From an uncultured Limosilactobacillus sp. (lineage in GTDB: Bacteria > Bacillota > Bacilli > Lactobacillales > Lactobacillaceae): a stretch of 30,785 nt of DNA. The position numbers and the translations under genes are program-made. How positions within the stretch are numbered: the first letter of the stretch is position 1; every line of letters begins with the position of its first letter. The DNA lies in NCBI RefSeq assembly GCF_934202235.1, contig NZ_CAKPXS010000016.1, positions 1 to 30,785 of the forward strand. Reading direction: 5' to 3'. Under the pieces are notes generated by a model, which saw nothing but the letters and a program-made list of their open reading frames with translations, was not told the DNA's origin and made no database searches. This document shows positions 6,931 to 15,605 of the stretch, piece after piece.

Positions 6931-6957
6931 CAACCAGTTCTTCAAATAGGTAACGGG

Positions 6958-8310
6958 TTAGTGACGCTGGTCAGCCACCGCTTGAATTCCTGCTTGCCGG
7001 CCAAATACCACCGTTTCGGCTATGGAATTGCCACCCAGGCGGTTATTGCCATGAAGGCCGCCAACGACCTCACCAGCAGCGTACAGGCCACCAATCGCCT
7101 GACCATTAGCATCCAGCACCCGCGTTTGCGGGTCGGTATGCAAACCACCCATGGTGTAGTGAATTGCAGGAGCCACATGGATCGCATAAAATGGTGCCTT
7201 TACCATTTGGTGACGGCCCGTGGCCCGCTGCCACTCATCAGGCCGTTGTTCACCGACCATTTTATTCCAGTCCTGGACCGTCTTGGTTAACTGCTTTGCA
7301 TCGCTACCAATTTGTTGTCCTAACTGTTGAAGATTATCCGCCTGTTTGACCAGGCCAACTGAACAATAAAAGTCAACCGCCTTGACCCGTTGACGGACGG
7401 CTTGGTCAAAGATTAACCAGGCACTCTTGGCTGACAAAGCAAAGATGGCTTCACTCACGACGCGTCTCGTCGCCAGTTCGTTAACAAACCGCCGTCCCTG
7501 TCGGTTGACCAAGATGGCCCCCTCGCCACGGACGGCCTCACCAATCAGGTAAGTATGGGCCTGGTCCTGCTGGACAGTCGGGTGAACCTGGATAAAGGAC
7601 AAATCCCGCACTGCTGCGCCAACCCGTTCTGCTAGCCGCAAACCATCACCAGTTGCTCCCGCTTGGTTGGTAGTTTTCAAACCGCTTAAGTCAGGTCGTA
7701 ACCGGCTAATTAATTGGGGGTTAGCGCCAAACCCGCCAGTCGCGAGGATGACTGCCTTGGCCTTAATCAATTGCTCTTGTCCATCCCGTTTGACCTGCAC
7801 ACCAACCACCTGCCCATTGGCGGTGAGGAGGTTGGTGACGCGGGTTGCTGTGAGCAACGGCACTTTCCGCTTTTTTAACTGACTTGCTAACCCGCGGACA
7901 AGGTAGTTGCCAATCGGCGCTGTTGACTGGGGACGGTGAGTTCGTGGGCGACTCATTCCCCCGGTAATGGTCAAATCTGTCAGTGGTAGTTGGCGTTTAG
8001 CTAGCCAGTCAACCGCCAATGGCGCATGTTCAACGAAGAAGCGCAGCATTGCCGGGTCGTTTAAGCGACCACCACCCTGAAAAGTTTCCTGATAAAAGGA
8101 GGTCATAGTGTCCACGATCCCGTGCTGCAACTGAACATCCGACTCCGCGGCATTCATGCCCGATGAAGCACGGTTAGTGTTGCCGCCGACCTTGGGTTCT
8201 TTTTCGATCACCAGGACACCGGCCCCCAGTTCACTGGCCTGCAGAGCCGCTGTCATCCCTGCACCACCAGCGCCAATTACCAGTACATCATAATGTTCTT
8301 CCTTCTTCAT
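6958..8310 (-). CDS. FAD-dependent fumarate-reductase-like flavoprotein
   Basis: This 450-aa soluble flavoprotein belongs to the fumarate reductase / succinate dehydrogenase flavoprotein superfamily. The N-terminal Rossmann motif is VIGAGGAGMTAAL (11-23) with VIEKEPKVGGNT. Active-site features of flavocytochrome-c-type fumarate reductases are present: PRTHRP, VHPT, FVNELATRRVVSEAIF (candidate catalytic arginine) and IHYTMGGL. It ends with the FAD-capping GGLHGNNRLGGNSIAET. No haem domain and no covalent-FMN domain are present and there is no signal peptide, so it should work in the cytoplasm. It could reduce fumarate or another enoate such as urocanate, acting as an electron sink. It overlaps the SGNH gene by 23 bp and has its own GGAG ribosome binding site. 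Confidence 0.88.
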   Translation of the reverse strand: MKKEEHYDVLVIGAGGAGMTAALQASELGAGVLVIEKEPKVGGNTNRASSGMNAAESDVQLQHGIVDTMTSFYQETFQGGGRLNDPAMLRFFVEHAPLAVDWLAKRQLPLTDLTITGGMSRPRTHRPQSTAPIGNYLVRGLASQLKKRKVPLLTATRVTNLLTANGQVVGVQVKRDGQEQLIKAKAVILATGGFGANPQLISRLRPDLSGLKTTNQAGATGDGLRLAERVGAAVRDLSFIQVHPTVQQDQAHTYLIGEAVRGEGAILVNRQGRRFVNELATRRVVSEAIFALSAKSAWLIFDQAVRQRVKAVDFYCSVGLVKQADNLQQLGQQIGSDAKQLTKTVQDWNKMVGEQRPDEWQRATGRHQMVKAPFYAIHVAPAIHYTMGGLHTDPQTRVLDANGQAIGGLYAAGEVVGGLHGNNRLGGNSIAETVVFGRQAGIQAVADQRH

Positions 8311-9460
8311 TGTCCGCTCCTTTTAACGTTCCACGGTTATGTGATATCGACATTTTATCATCAATCCAGTGGAAAAGTGCGGTTGCGACCAAATTTGCCC
8401 CTGCTGGTGAATAATGAAGTTGGTCACCAAAATCAGCTTGCGGCGTCAACCGACCACCGGTAGCCACTAGCGGTTCAACATTAACCACAAAGGGCCGCTT
8501 AACCAGCTGCTGGTTAATACAAAAGCGCACCTCAGCGAGGTGCTGGCTAACAGCAGCTTGTTTGGCCGGCAAGTGGAGGTCAAAGGGCGGGATAGTAGTC
8601 ATCAGCAAGTGACTACCATGTTGGTCAGCCAGCTTGGTTAACCGATCAACACCGTTCACCAGCTGCTGAACCGTTGGCAAGAACGCCGCTTGACTCCACA
8701 AGGGGAGCACCAAATCATTGCTACCAACTAGGGCCACGGTGATTTCTGCCGTCCACCGTGGCCGGGCCAACCGGTGCAAGAGGCTCTGCCCAAAAGTGGC
8801 AAAGAGGGGTTCGTCATCCGGTGCATCATTTAGTAGGCGGCTGCCCGAGATCGCCGTATTAATTAGCACCACGGGGCGGTCGCTCGCTGCTCGCAGCTGC
8901 TTGACCAGTGAATTCGCTACCAAGCCCATTTCCGCAAGTGAATCGCCCGTCACATTCACCGTCAGTGGCTGGTCGCTACTGAAAACCTGCACTCCTTCCA
9001 GACAAAACCACCCCTTCCGAGCACCACAGCCTGTTGGTAGTGGCGGGAGGAGCCGGGCCATGCGGCTATAAGTCCCGTTGACCATTCGGGGGTCGTAAGT
9101 GCTGGCAAAGTCTGCGTACTTTTGCGGTCGGCTAGCCACCATCCTCACGTATAGCGGCTGACCAGCAGTCACCTTAAATGCGATCGGGTCAGTTATTAAA
9201 ACTTCCCCCGCCGGGACCACAATGGCAGAACGCTGCGCAGCAGTCACCACCTGGCCATTGCTCATCTGCGGGTTATCAGCGACCACTACCTGCTCAAATA
9301 CTAGGTTGTGGTCGCCATAGCGATTAGTTAAGCTCAAGCGAATTAAGGAGCCACTAATGCCTACCGTCAGTTTAACAAGTTGGCTTAACTGGGGTAGTTT
9401 GAATGGCAAGGACGCAAAGTTATCACAAGTCGAGACGACTGCCCACTGCCAGTTTGGCAT
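8288..9460 (-). CDS. SGNH/GDSL-type hydrolase with an N-terminal beta-rich domain
   Basis: The 390-aa product has all SGNH blocks: GDS at 172-174 (nucleophile Ser174), Gly206 in ISGS, GSND at 246-249 (Asn248) and DQLH at 346-349 (Asp346, His349). Residues 1-165 form an extra domain rich in beta-like segments, perhaps carbohydrate-binding. Such enzymes deacylate esters, often on sugars. There is no signal peptide, so it is predicted cytoplasmic. The start at 9460 has GGAGGT (9473-9468) eight bases upstream; an upstream in-frame start at 9502 would add 14 residues encoded inside a terminator hairpin and is rejected. It overlaps the fumarate-reductase-like gene, implying co-translation. The substrate is unknown. 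Confidence 0.85.
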   Translation of the reverse strand: MPNWQWAVVSTCDNFASLPFKLPQLSQLVKLTVGISGSLIRLSLTNRYGDHNLVFEQVVVADNPQMSNGQVVTAAQRSAIVVPAGEVLITDPIAFKVTAGQPLYVRMVASRPQKYADFASTYDPRMVNGTYSRMARLLPPLPTGCGARKGWFCLEGVQVFSSDQPLTVNVTGDSLAEMGLVANSLVKQLRAASDRPVVLINTAISGSRLLNDAPDDEPLFATFGQSLLHRLARPRWTAEITVALVGSNDLVLPLWSQAAFLPTVQQLVNGVDRLTKLADQHGSHLLMTTIPPFDLHLPAKQAAVSQHLAEVRFCINQQLVKRPFVVNVEPLVATGGRLTPQADFGDQLHYSPAGANLVATALFHWIDDKMSISHNRGTLKGADNEEGRTL

Positions 9461-9473
9461 CTTGATTACCTCC

Positions 9474-9500
9474 AAAAAGGGCCGCGTTTGCACGCGACCC
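9474..9500 (-). terminator. Intrinsic terminator between lplA and the SGNH gene
   Basis: On the minus strand GGGTCGCGT (9500-9492) pairs with ACGCGGCCC (9487-9479), 9 bp with one G-U pair, closed by a GCAA (GNRA) tetraloop, then TTTTT (9478-9474). The T run abuts the SGNH ribosome binding site. Any SGNH transcript must read through it, since no promoter fits between it and the gene. Confidence 0.85.
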
Positions 9501-9510
9501 ATCTTTATTC

Positions 9511-10530
9511 TTATTGTTGCTGAGAGAGTAAGCTAATAACCTGCTCGTCGGGGATTCCTAAAAAGTACCGTTGTAAGTCGAACTGCTGGAGCGCTTTTTT
9601 AATAGTAGCTGGTTCATAATCAAGCCCCACCAGTGCCTGGGCCACTTCATTAACGTCACCAGTACCGAAAAAGTCGCCATACAGGTGGGCAGCGGCAATT
9701 TGACCATCTTCCACCTGGTAACGGGCATCAATTGTTCCGGCATCAAAGTGCTTTCGCTTTTTTACCGAAAATTCCGGTGACTTGCCGTAGACCCAGTCCC
9801 AGTTAGCATAACGCTGGTCGACTAACTGCTGGATTGCCGCTTGGTCCTTACTCGTCAGCGAGTACTCATTAACCTGCGCCGCCGTCAACGTGGGTACCTG
9901 CCAAATACGCTTAATTAATTCGTCACGAAACTGCGCAGTCGTCAGGTGCTGAAACGCTGGAGCAAGGTACTGACGGATATTCGTGACCCGGGAGCGTACC
10001 GACTTGATCCCCTTAGACGAAATCTTGTCCTTCGCCACGTGAAGGGCGCCAGCAACCGCGTCAGTGTTCACGTCGTACATTAAAGTACCATGGGAAAAGG
10101 TCTTTCCTTGCCGTGAATACATCGCATTGCCAGAAAACTTTCGCCCATCGATGACAATGTCGTTCCGGCCGGTGACCGTCGCGCCAGTTGCTCCCATTTG
10201 GTGGAGTGCCGTTACTACTGGCTGAACAAGTTTTTTAAAGTCACCAAAGCGTTGGTCCCTGGCTGGCACCACAAAACTGAAACAGAGGTTGCCAAGATCC
10301 TGGTACATTGCGCCGCCACCGGATAACCGCCTCGTCACCGTAATGTGGTGGTCTTGACAGTACTGCTGGTTAATTTCTTCCAGCGTGTTCTGGTTACGCC
10401 CAACAATAATGCAGGGCTTTTCAATGTAAAACAGCATAAACGGCACTGGCATTTCATTACTGTTCATCAGGTATTCTTCAGTTGCCAGGTTAACCCGAAT
10501 ATCGTTCGACTTCATTGCAAGGTATTTCAT
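9511..10530 (-). CDS. lplA: Lipoate-protein ligase
   Basis: This 339-aa enzyme attaches lipoate to lipoyl domains using ATP. It shows RRLSGGGAMYQDLGNLCFSF (residues 67-86), the lipoate/adenylate loop (usual form RRxSGGGAVYHD), and GRNDIVIDGRKFSGNAMY with the catalytic lysine at 131. A C-terminal accessory domain follows from about 250. It begins 25 bp after pdhD, so its role is almost surely to lipoylate Lys45 of the E2 subunit (pdhC) in the same operon. Its presence suggests lipoate is scavenged; no lipA or lipB is seen here. The start ATG has GGGGAG upstream. Confidence 0.94.
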   Translation of the reverse strand: MKYLAMKSNDIRVNLATEEYLMNSNEMPVPFMLFYIEKPCIIVGRNQNTLEEINQQYCQDHHITVTRRLSGGGAMYQDLGNLCFSFVVPARDQRFGDFKKLVQPVVTALHQMGATGATVTGRNDIVIDGRKFSGNAMYSRQGKTFSHGTLMYDVNTDAVAGALHVAKDKISSKGIKSVRSRVTNIRQYLAPAFQHLTTAQFRDELIKRIWQVPTLTAAQVNEYSLTSKDQAAIQQLVDQRYANWDWVYGKSPEFSVKKRKHFDAGTIDARYQVEDGQIAAAHLYGDFFGTGDVNEVAQALVGLDYEPATIKKALQQFDLQRYFLGIPDEQVISLLSQQQ

Positions 10531-10555
10531 CTTTTCTCCCCTTAATCCTCAACAA

Positions 10556-11962
10556 CTAAATGTTGGTTGGCATTCCTAAGCCGACGTCAGCACAGTCCAT
10601 CAGGGTCTCTGATAAGCTGGGGTGCGGGTGGATGGTCAGTGCCACGTCTTCCACCGTGCAACCGCACTCAATGGCTAACGTCAGCTCACTAATCAGGTCA
10701 GCGGCATCGGGACCTACGATTTGTGCACCAACTAACTGCTTGTTGTCGTCATCTTGGTAAACCATCCGCACAAAGCCGGTGGCTTGATCCATTGAAACCG
10801 CTCGTCCGTTGGCCATAAATGGGAACTGGGCCGTTTTAACCGCCATTCCCTGGTCAGACGCTTGTTTAGCAGTTAAGCCGGTCGTCGCGATGGGGGTATT
10901 CACATAGCAAACTGCCGGCATGGCGTGATAATCCACAACCGATTTCAACCCGGCAATCGCTTCAGCAGCAACTTTTCCTTCATAAGAAGCTTTGTGGGCC
11001 AGTGCCGCTCCCGGGACGATATCACCAATTGCAAAGATGTTCGCCTGGTTGGTCCGCCCTTGCGCATCAACCTTAATCAAGCCGTGGTCATCCACGTCGA
11101 TCCCTGCCTGTTCTAGTCCCATCTCCTGCGTGTTAGGCTTCCGCCCCACGGCAACGACGACGTAATCGGCATTAATCCTGTGTTCCTGGTCATCCTTCGT
11201 GTAAACAACTTCGACATGATCACCAGCATCAGTGGAGTTCTTGGCCATTGCACCAGTAACGATGTCAACGTTGTGGTCAGCGAAGTCTTTCTTCACCACC
11301 TTAACCAAGTCGGCCTCGTAGTTCGACATGATTTCTGGCATCCCTTCCAGGATGGTAACGTGGGCACCATAATTGGCGTAAGCCCCGGCCAGTTCGCAAC
11401 CAATGTAGCCACCACCGATAATCACTAGTTCATTTGGCACAGTCGTCAAGTCCAGCGCCCCAGTGGAGTCGAGGACTCGTCCGCCAAACTGAAAGTGTGG
11501 TATTTCAACCGGGTGACTGCCAGTCGCAATGATCAGGTGCTTAAAGGTATAAGTTTGGGCCTTCTCATCTTTAATCACCCGCAGGCTATGGGCATCCTTT
11601 AAAAAGGCGTTGCCCCAGATGACATCAATGTGGTGTTTCTTGAACAGGTATCCCACCCCACTGGTCATCTGGTGAACCACTTTGTTTTTAAACTCGTGGG
11701 CTTTTCCCATGTCAAAGCGAACGTCTTTACCTTCAATCCCCATCGAAGCAGAATTAAGTGCTGTCTGGTAGTTATGGCCGACCTGAATCAGGGCCTTCGA
11801 CGGGATACAGCCAACGTTCAAACACACTCCGCCGAGAAATTCTCGTTCAATCACGGTCACTTTCTGCCCGAGTTCAGCAGCGTGAATGGCGGCGACGTAA
11901 CCACCAGGTCCCGCCCCAATCACGACGGTGTCTAAGTCAATTGCAAAATCGCCAACAACCAT
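10556..11962 (-). CDS. pdhD: Dihydrolipoamide dehydrogenase (E3)
   Basis: The 468-aa flavoprotein reoxidises the dihydrolipoyl groups of E2 and passes electrons to NAD+. Visible features are the FAD motif VIGAGPGGYVAA (14-25), the redox disulfide GGVCLNVGCIPSKAL (Cys47 and Cys52), the NAD-binding GGGYIGCELAGAYANYG, the second FAD motif FAIGDI, and the C-terminal interface HPHPSLSE with catalytic His447 and Glu452. The ATG at 11962 has GGAG nine bases upstream; a TTG one codon earlier is less likely. It lies 16 bp after pdhC and 25 bp before lplA. Confidence 0.97.
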   Translation of the reverse strand: MVVGDFAIDLDTVVIGAGPGGYVAAIHAAELGQKVTVIEREFLGGVCLNVGCIPSKALIQVGHNYQTALNSASMGIEGKDVRFDMGKAHEFKNKVVHQMTSGVGYLFKKHHIDVIWGNAFLKDAHSLRVIKDEKAQTYTFKHLIIATGSHPVEIPHFQFGGRVLDSTGALDLTTVPNELVIIGGGYIGCELAGAYANYGAHVTILEGMPEIMSNYEADLVKVVKKDFADHNVDIVTGAMAKNSTDAGDHVEVVYTKDDQEHRINADYVVVAVGRKPNTQEMGLEQAGIDVDDHGLIKVDAQGRTNQANIFAIGDIVPGAALAHKASYEGKVAAEAIAGLKSVVDYHAMPAVCYVNTPIATTGLTAKQASDQGMAVKTAQFPFMANGRAVSMDQATGFVRMVYQDDDNKQLVGAQIVGPDAADLISELTLAIECGCTVEDVALTIHPHPSLSETLMDCADVGLGMPTNI

Positions 11963-11978
11963 CAACCATCACTCCTCA

Positions 11979-13265
11979 CTAAGCTTCCATTAACAACAAT
12001 TCGGGATCAGCCAGCAATTCCTTGAGGCGGTTCATCGCCCGTTGGGCAGTCCCACCATCAATAATGCGGTGATCAACCGTCAATGATAACTTGAGCACCT
12101 TGGCAACCGTGACGCGCCCATCCTTTGCAACTGGTTCGTCGGCAATCCGGCCCATCCCCAGAATAGCAACTTCCGGCCAGTTAATCAGCGGCGTAAAGAA
12201 GCCCCCGCCAATTGAACCAATGTTGCTAATGGTCATCCCCGTATGAGCCATTTGGTCATGACTCAGCTTGCCATCCTTTGCTACCTGGGTGTTGTCCATA
12301 ATTTCACCGGCAATTTCAAAGAGGCTCTTCGTATCAGCATGCTTGATATTCGGGACGTAAAGCCCGTGGTCGGTGTCAGTCGCAATGCCGACATTGATGT
12401 AGTCGCGGTAGTGAATCTCGTGATTTGCCATGTCAACTTTGGCATTGAAGACCGGGTACTCCTTCATAATGGCCGCTAATGCCTTTACCAGGTAAGCCAT
12501 AAAGGTCAAGTGAACACCGTGCTTCTTTGCCAATTCCTTATACTTCTTGCGGTGATCCCACAGTTGGTCAACGTCAACTTGGTCAAAAATATTGATCATT
12601 GGGATCTCTGCCACAGACTTAATCATGGCCTTGGCCGTCGCCTTGCGAACCGGCGACATCTTTTCGTCATGTTCTGGCCAGCCATCGCTAGCGGCCGGTG
12701 TTGGCGTCGTCGTTGCTGGCGACTTTGCAGGTGCAGTATCAACAACCACGTCCTTGGCGAGGAACTTGTCAATGTCGGCCTTCAACACCTGTCCATGGTT
12801 CCCGCTGCCAGTAATTTGCGATAAGTCAACGCTGTGGTCACGGGCGTACTTACGGACTGCTGGCATCGCCAATACTGGCAACTGATGATCTTGCTTAGCC
12901 GGTGCCGGGGCAGCCGTGGCTTGTGTTGGCTGGTTGCTTGTCGCCTGCGGAGCTGATGGTGCCGTTTCTTGTTTTGGTTGAGGGGTAGGAGCAGCGCCTG
13001 CCTCAACGTTGCCCTGCCCATCAGCGACGGCTAGTTCAACCAGTACTTGACCAACCTCAGCCGTTTCACCTTCTTGAACCAGGATCTTGGTGACCTGGCC
13101 GTCAACCGGCGACGGAATTTCTTCAACTGACTTGTCGTTTTCAATCTGAACCAGGTCACCGTCCTTTTTGACCTGGTCGCCAACCTTGACGTGCCATTCA
13201 CCAATGGTTCCTTCGGCAATTCCTTCACCAATATCCGGTAATTTAAACTGATATGTTTCGCTCAT
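11979..13265 (-). CDS. pdhC: Dihydrolipoamide acetyltransferase (E2) of pyruvate dehydrogenase
   Basis: The 428-aa E2 has one lipoyl domain (about 3-78, lipoyl-lysine Lys45 in ENDKSVEE), an Ala/Pro/Gln-rich flexible linker (about 85-125), a peripheral-subunit-binding domain (about 131-168, AVRKYARDH) and a second Pro/Ala linker. The catalytic acetyltransferase domain (about 205-428) ends in TVDHRIIDGG, which carries the active-site His and Asp. A single lipoyl domain is normal for Gram-positives. It is 15 bp from pdhB and 16 bp from pdhD. The GxxP start of the core region keeps the expected MSPVRK motif. Confidence 0.97.
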   Translation of the reverse strand: MSETYQFKLPDIGEGIAEGTIGEWHVKVGDQVKKDGDLVQIENDKSVEEIPSPVDGQVTKILVQEGETAEVGQVLVELAVADGQGNVEAGAAPTPQPKQETAPSAPQATSNQPTQATAAPAPAKQDHQLPVLAMPAVRKYARDHSVDLSQITGSGNHGQVLKADIDKFLAKDVVVDTAPAKSPATTTPTPAASDGWPEHDEKMSPVRKATAKAMIKSVAEIPMINIFDQVDVDQLWDHRKKYKELAKKHGVHLTFMAYLVKALAAIMKEYPVFNAKVDMANHEIHYRDYINVGIATDTDHGLYVPNIKHADTKSLFEIAGEIMDNTQVAKDGKLSHDQMAHTGMTISNIGSIGGGFFTPLINWPEVAILGMGRIADEPVAKDGRVTVAKVLKLSLTVDHRIIDGGTAQRAMNRLKELLADPELLLMEA

Positions 13266-13280
13266 AAGTCCACCCCGTTT

Positions 13281-14258
13281 TTAAAACTGTACAGTTGCTT
13301 TAACCTGGTTGATAATATCCTGCTTATTTGGGAGCCAGGCTTTTTCTGCCTGGGCAAACGGGTACGGCGTATCAGGTGCCGCCACCCGCGCAACTGGCGC
13401 ATCCAGCGACAAGATTCCTTTTTCGGCAATCAGCGCGGCAACGCTAGCTGACACTCCGGCCTGTTTCTGTGCTTCCTGCACCAGGACCACCCGCCCTGTC
13501 TTGCGGACTGATTCCAGGATGGTATCCTCATCGAGCGGCGCCAGTGTCCGCAGGTCAAGAACTTCCGCATCAATCCCTTCCTGAGCTAATTGTTCGGCTG
13601 CTTGGAGTGATTCGCGAACCATGTAGCCATAGGTAATGATTGTCACGTCCTTGCCTTCCCGTTTAATTGCCGCCTTATCTAGCGGAACGGTATAGGCGTC
13701 AGCCGGTACTTCTTCCTTAAAGGACCGGTAAGCCTTCATGTGTTCTAAGAAGACAACCGGGTCATCCGAACGAATGGATGAAATCAGCAGTCCCTTGGCA
13801 TCATACGGCCCACTCGGACAAACCACCCGTAATCCGGGCACCTGGGCAACTAAGCCTTCAAAACTGTCGGAGTGTAATTCCGGCGTATTGACACCGCCAC
13901 CGAAGGCCGAACGAATCGTGACCGGCATCTTCCGGCTACCACCCATCCGGAAGCGTTCGCGGGCGAGTTGACCAGCAATTTCGTCAAAGGCCTCGAAAAC
14001 GAAGCCAAAGAACTGCAATTCCGGAACCGGCCGGTAACCTTGCAGCGCCAACCCGTTGGCCAGCCCAATAATCCCGGACTCGGCTAGCGGGGTGTCAAAG
14101 ACCTGGTCTTGCCCGTGTTTTTCTTGCAGCTTATCGGTTGCCCTGAAGACCCCGCCGTTTTTACCGACGTCTTCACCGAAAACCAGCACCTTCGGATCAC
14201 GACTGAGTTCTTCATCTAAGGCGGCAGTAATCGCCTTTACCATTGTCATTTTGGCCAT
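13281..14258 (-). CDS. pdhB: Pyruvate dehydrogenase E1 component, beta subunit
   Basis: The 325-aa protein is full length for E1-beta. It shows GEDVGKNGGVFRATDKLQ, FDTPLAESGIIGLANGLALQ, the GGGVNTPELHSD region and the C-terminal DAPVARVAAPDTPYPFAQ. It forms the thiamine-diphosphate E1 tetramer with PdhA and converts pyruvate to acetyl groups on E2. The ATG at 14258 is used because AGGAGG lies nine bases upstream; a longer frame open to 14330 runs back into pdhA and adds basic, unrelated residues. The gene begins one base after the pdhA stop. Confidence 0.97.
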   Translation of the reverse strand: MAKMTMVKAITAALDEELSRDPKVLVFGEDVGKNGGVFRATDKLQEKHGQDQVFDTPLAESGIIGLANGLALQGYRPVPELQFFGFVFEAFDEIAGQLARERFRMGGSRKMPVTIRSAFGGGVNTPELHSDSFEGLVAQVPGLRVVCPSGPYDAKGLLISSIRSDDPVVFLEHMKAYRSFKEEVPADAYTVPLDKAAIKREGKDVTIITYGYMVRESLQAAEQLAQEGIDAEVLDLRTLAPLDEDTILESVRKTGRVVLVQEAQKQAGVSASVAALIAEKGILSLDAPVARVAAPDTPYPFAQAEKAWLPNKQDIINQVKATVQF

Positions 14259-14259
14259 T

Positions 14260-15351
14260 TTACTTTGCCTCCTTCTGCTGATAGTCGTCAATCTGCTTTT
14301 GAATTGCCGGTGGCGTCTCCACGTATTCATTCTTCAGGAATTCGGATACTTTTTGTTCCGGCTGACTCTCAACCTGTTTCATTGCCGCATCAACTTCTGC
14401 GGAGACCTCAGCGATGTAGTCTTTTTCCTGCTGGTCATCCCAGAGGCCCTTGTCCTCCAGGAACTTCCGCATTCTGACCAGGGGGTCCTTAGCGTGCCAT
14501 TGTTGTTCTTCTTCCGCTGTCCGGTAACGGTGAGGATCATCCCCGGAGAGGGTGTGCGGCCCATAACGGTAGGTCAGTGTTTCAATCATGATTGGACCAT
14601 TCCCCGCCACAATCCATTCACGGGCCTGACGCGCCGCTTCATAAACGGCCAGCGCATCCATCCCGTCAACCTGGAGACTAGGAATCCCAGCCGCCATTGC
14701 CTTTTGCGAGAGGGTCTTAGCAGCTGTCTGTTTGCTCCGGGGAACCGAAATTGCGTAGAGGTTGTTTTGAACCATGAAGAGTGCTGGTGCCTGGTAAGCT
14801 CCGGCAAAGTTCATCCCCTCATAAAAGTCACCCTGCGAGGTCCCACCATCACCAGTATAGGTGTATGCCAGATTGGCTTTCCCATTTTTCTTAATCCCTA
14901 GGGCAACCCCGGCTGTTTGCACGTACTGGGCACCAATAATGATTTGTGGTGGTACTGCCTGAAAATCGTCAGGGTAGATATTACCAGCAACATGGCCCTT
15001 GGACCAAAGGAAGGCTTTCCAGAGAGGCAGACCATGCTTGACTAGTTCGGGAACGTCCCGGTAACCAGCTAACAGGAAGTCACCTGGTTTCATCGCGTAG
15101 TTAGATCCCATCTGACTAGCTTCTTCCCCACTAGTTGGTGCGAAAAAGCCGAGCCGGCCCTGACGGTTCAGCTTAGTTGTCCGGTCGTTAATTACTCGTG
15201 ACCAAACCATCTGCTTGAACAAGTCCACCAGTTGATCATCACTCAAATCGGGCATCAGCTCACGATCCACTACCTGACCCTTTTCATCCAGCACTTGGAG
15301 TGGCTGGTCAGTGGGCGTTCGCTTCAACTTTTCAAAATCTATTTGTTTCAT
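14260..15351 (-). CDS. pdhA: Pyruvate dehydrogenase E1 component, alpha subunit
   Basis: The 363-aa E1-alpha carries the thiamine-diphosphate motif GDGGTSQGDFYEGMNFAG and ends in the usual NN (MVQNNLYAISVP), plus the phosphorylation-loop-like TYRYGPHTLSGDDPHRYR. The YRDVPELVKHGLP and WSKGHVAGN regions fit the branched-chain/pyruvate E1-alpha family. It opens the pdhABCD-lplA operon. The ATG at 15351 follows GGGGGA by ten bases; an upstream in-frame start at 15390 would lie in the leader, after the cre site. Pyruvate rather than a branched-chain keto acid is inferred from the overall family and operon; the two are similar. Confidence 0.95.
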   Translation of the reverse strand: MKQIDFEKLKRTPTDQPLQVLDEKGQVVDRELMPDLSDDQLVDLFKQMVWSRVINDRTTKLNRQGRLGFFAPTSGEEASQMGSNYAMKPGDFLLAGYRDVPELVKHGLPLWKAFLWSKGHVAGNIYPDDFQAVPPQIIIGAQYVQTAGVALGIKKNGKANLAYTYTGDGGTSQGDFYEGMNFAGAYQAPALFMVQNNLYAISVPRSKQTAAKTLSQKAMAAGIPSLQVDGMDALAVYEAARQAREWIVAGNGPIMIETLTYRYGPHTLSGDDPHRYRTAEEEQQWHAKDPLVRMRKFLEDKGLWDDQQEKDYIAEVSAEVDAAMKQVESQPEQKVSEFLKNEYVETPPAIQKQIDDYQQKEAK

Positions 15352-15394
15352 CCAAAAACATCCCCCTTTGGCAGAGACGGTCAAAAACATTTAG

Positions 15395-15407
15395 TGTAGC
15401 GCTTACA
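15395..15407. promoter_or_regulatory. CcpA-binding cre site at the pdhA start
   Basis: The minus strand reads TGTAAGCGCTACA, a near-perfect, nearly palindromic catabolite-responsive element. It begins 7 bases after the -10 element, covering the expected transcription start, a position where CcpA normally represses. Confidence 0.78.
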
Positions 15408-15413
15408 ACTTTC

Positions 15414-15441
15414 ATTGTAATGTTTTTTTGTAGTGGTTCAA
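15414..15441 (-). promoter_or_regulatory. Promoter of pdhABCD-lplA
   Basis: The minus strand carries TTGAAC (15441-15436), a 16-base spacer and TACAAT (15419-15414). The cre lies immediately downstream. Leader length is about 55 nt. Confidence 0.72.
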
Positions 15442-15550
15442 CCATTGTGGTGATCTGCACGAAGTTAAAAGCACTAACGGCGGTAATTATCACCCGACAA
15501 AGAGGCAAAATTATTTTTTCATGTGAACAAACGATCAACGATGGTGATAG

Positions 15551-15580
15551 TTGACAACCGCGCTAAAATACAAGTAATTA
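15551..15580 (+). promoter_or_regulatory. Possible promoter of the DUF2252 gene
   Basis: A consensus TTGACA (15551-15556) is followed after 18 bases by TAATTA (15575-15580), about 25 bp before the gene start. The rest of the pdhA-DUF2252 gap (15352-15605) holds the pdhA promoter, its cre and no further gene. Confidence 0.5.
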
Positions 15581-15605
15581 TTTCTTGCAGAAAGGAACAG
15601 CATTC

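Noticed and set aside
6890..6957. Possible T-box leader for cysS
   Set aside because: The gap is only 68 bp and has no T-box core (UGGNACC-like) or antiterminator structure.
14056..14901. A 281-codon open frame on the plus strand, opposite pdhB and pdhA
   Set aside because: It lies fully antisense to two clear PDH genes with strong family motifs, has no good ribosome binding site, and its translation looks like a shadow (low complexity, Leu/Phe/Cys-rich). Codon bias of pdhA/pdhB explains it.
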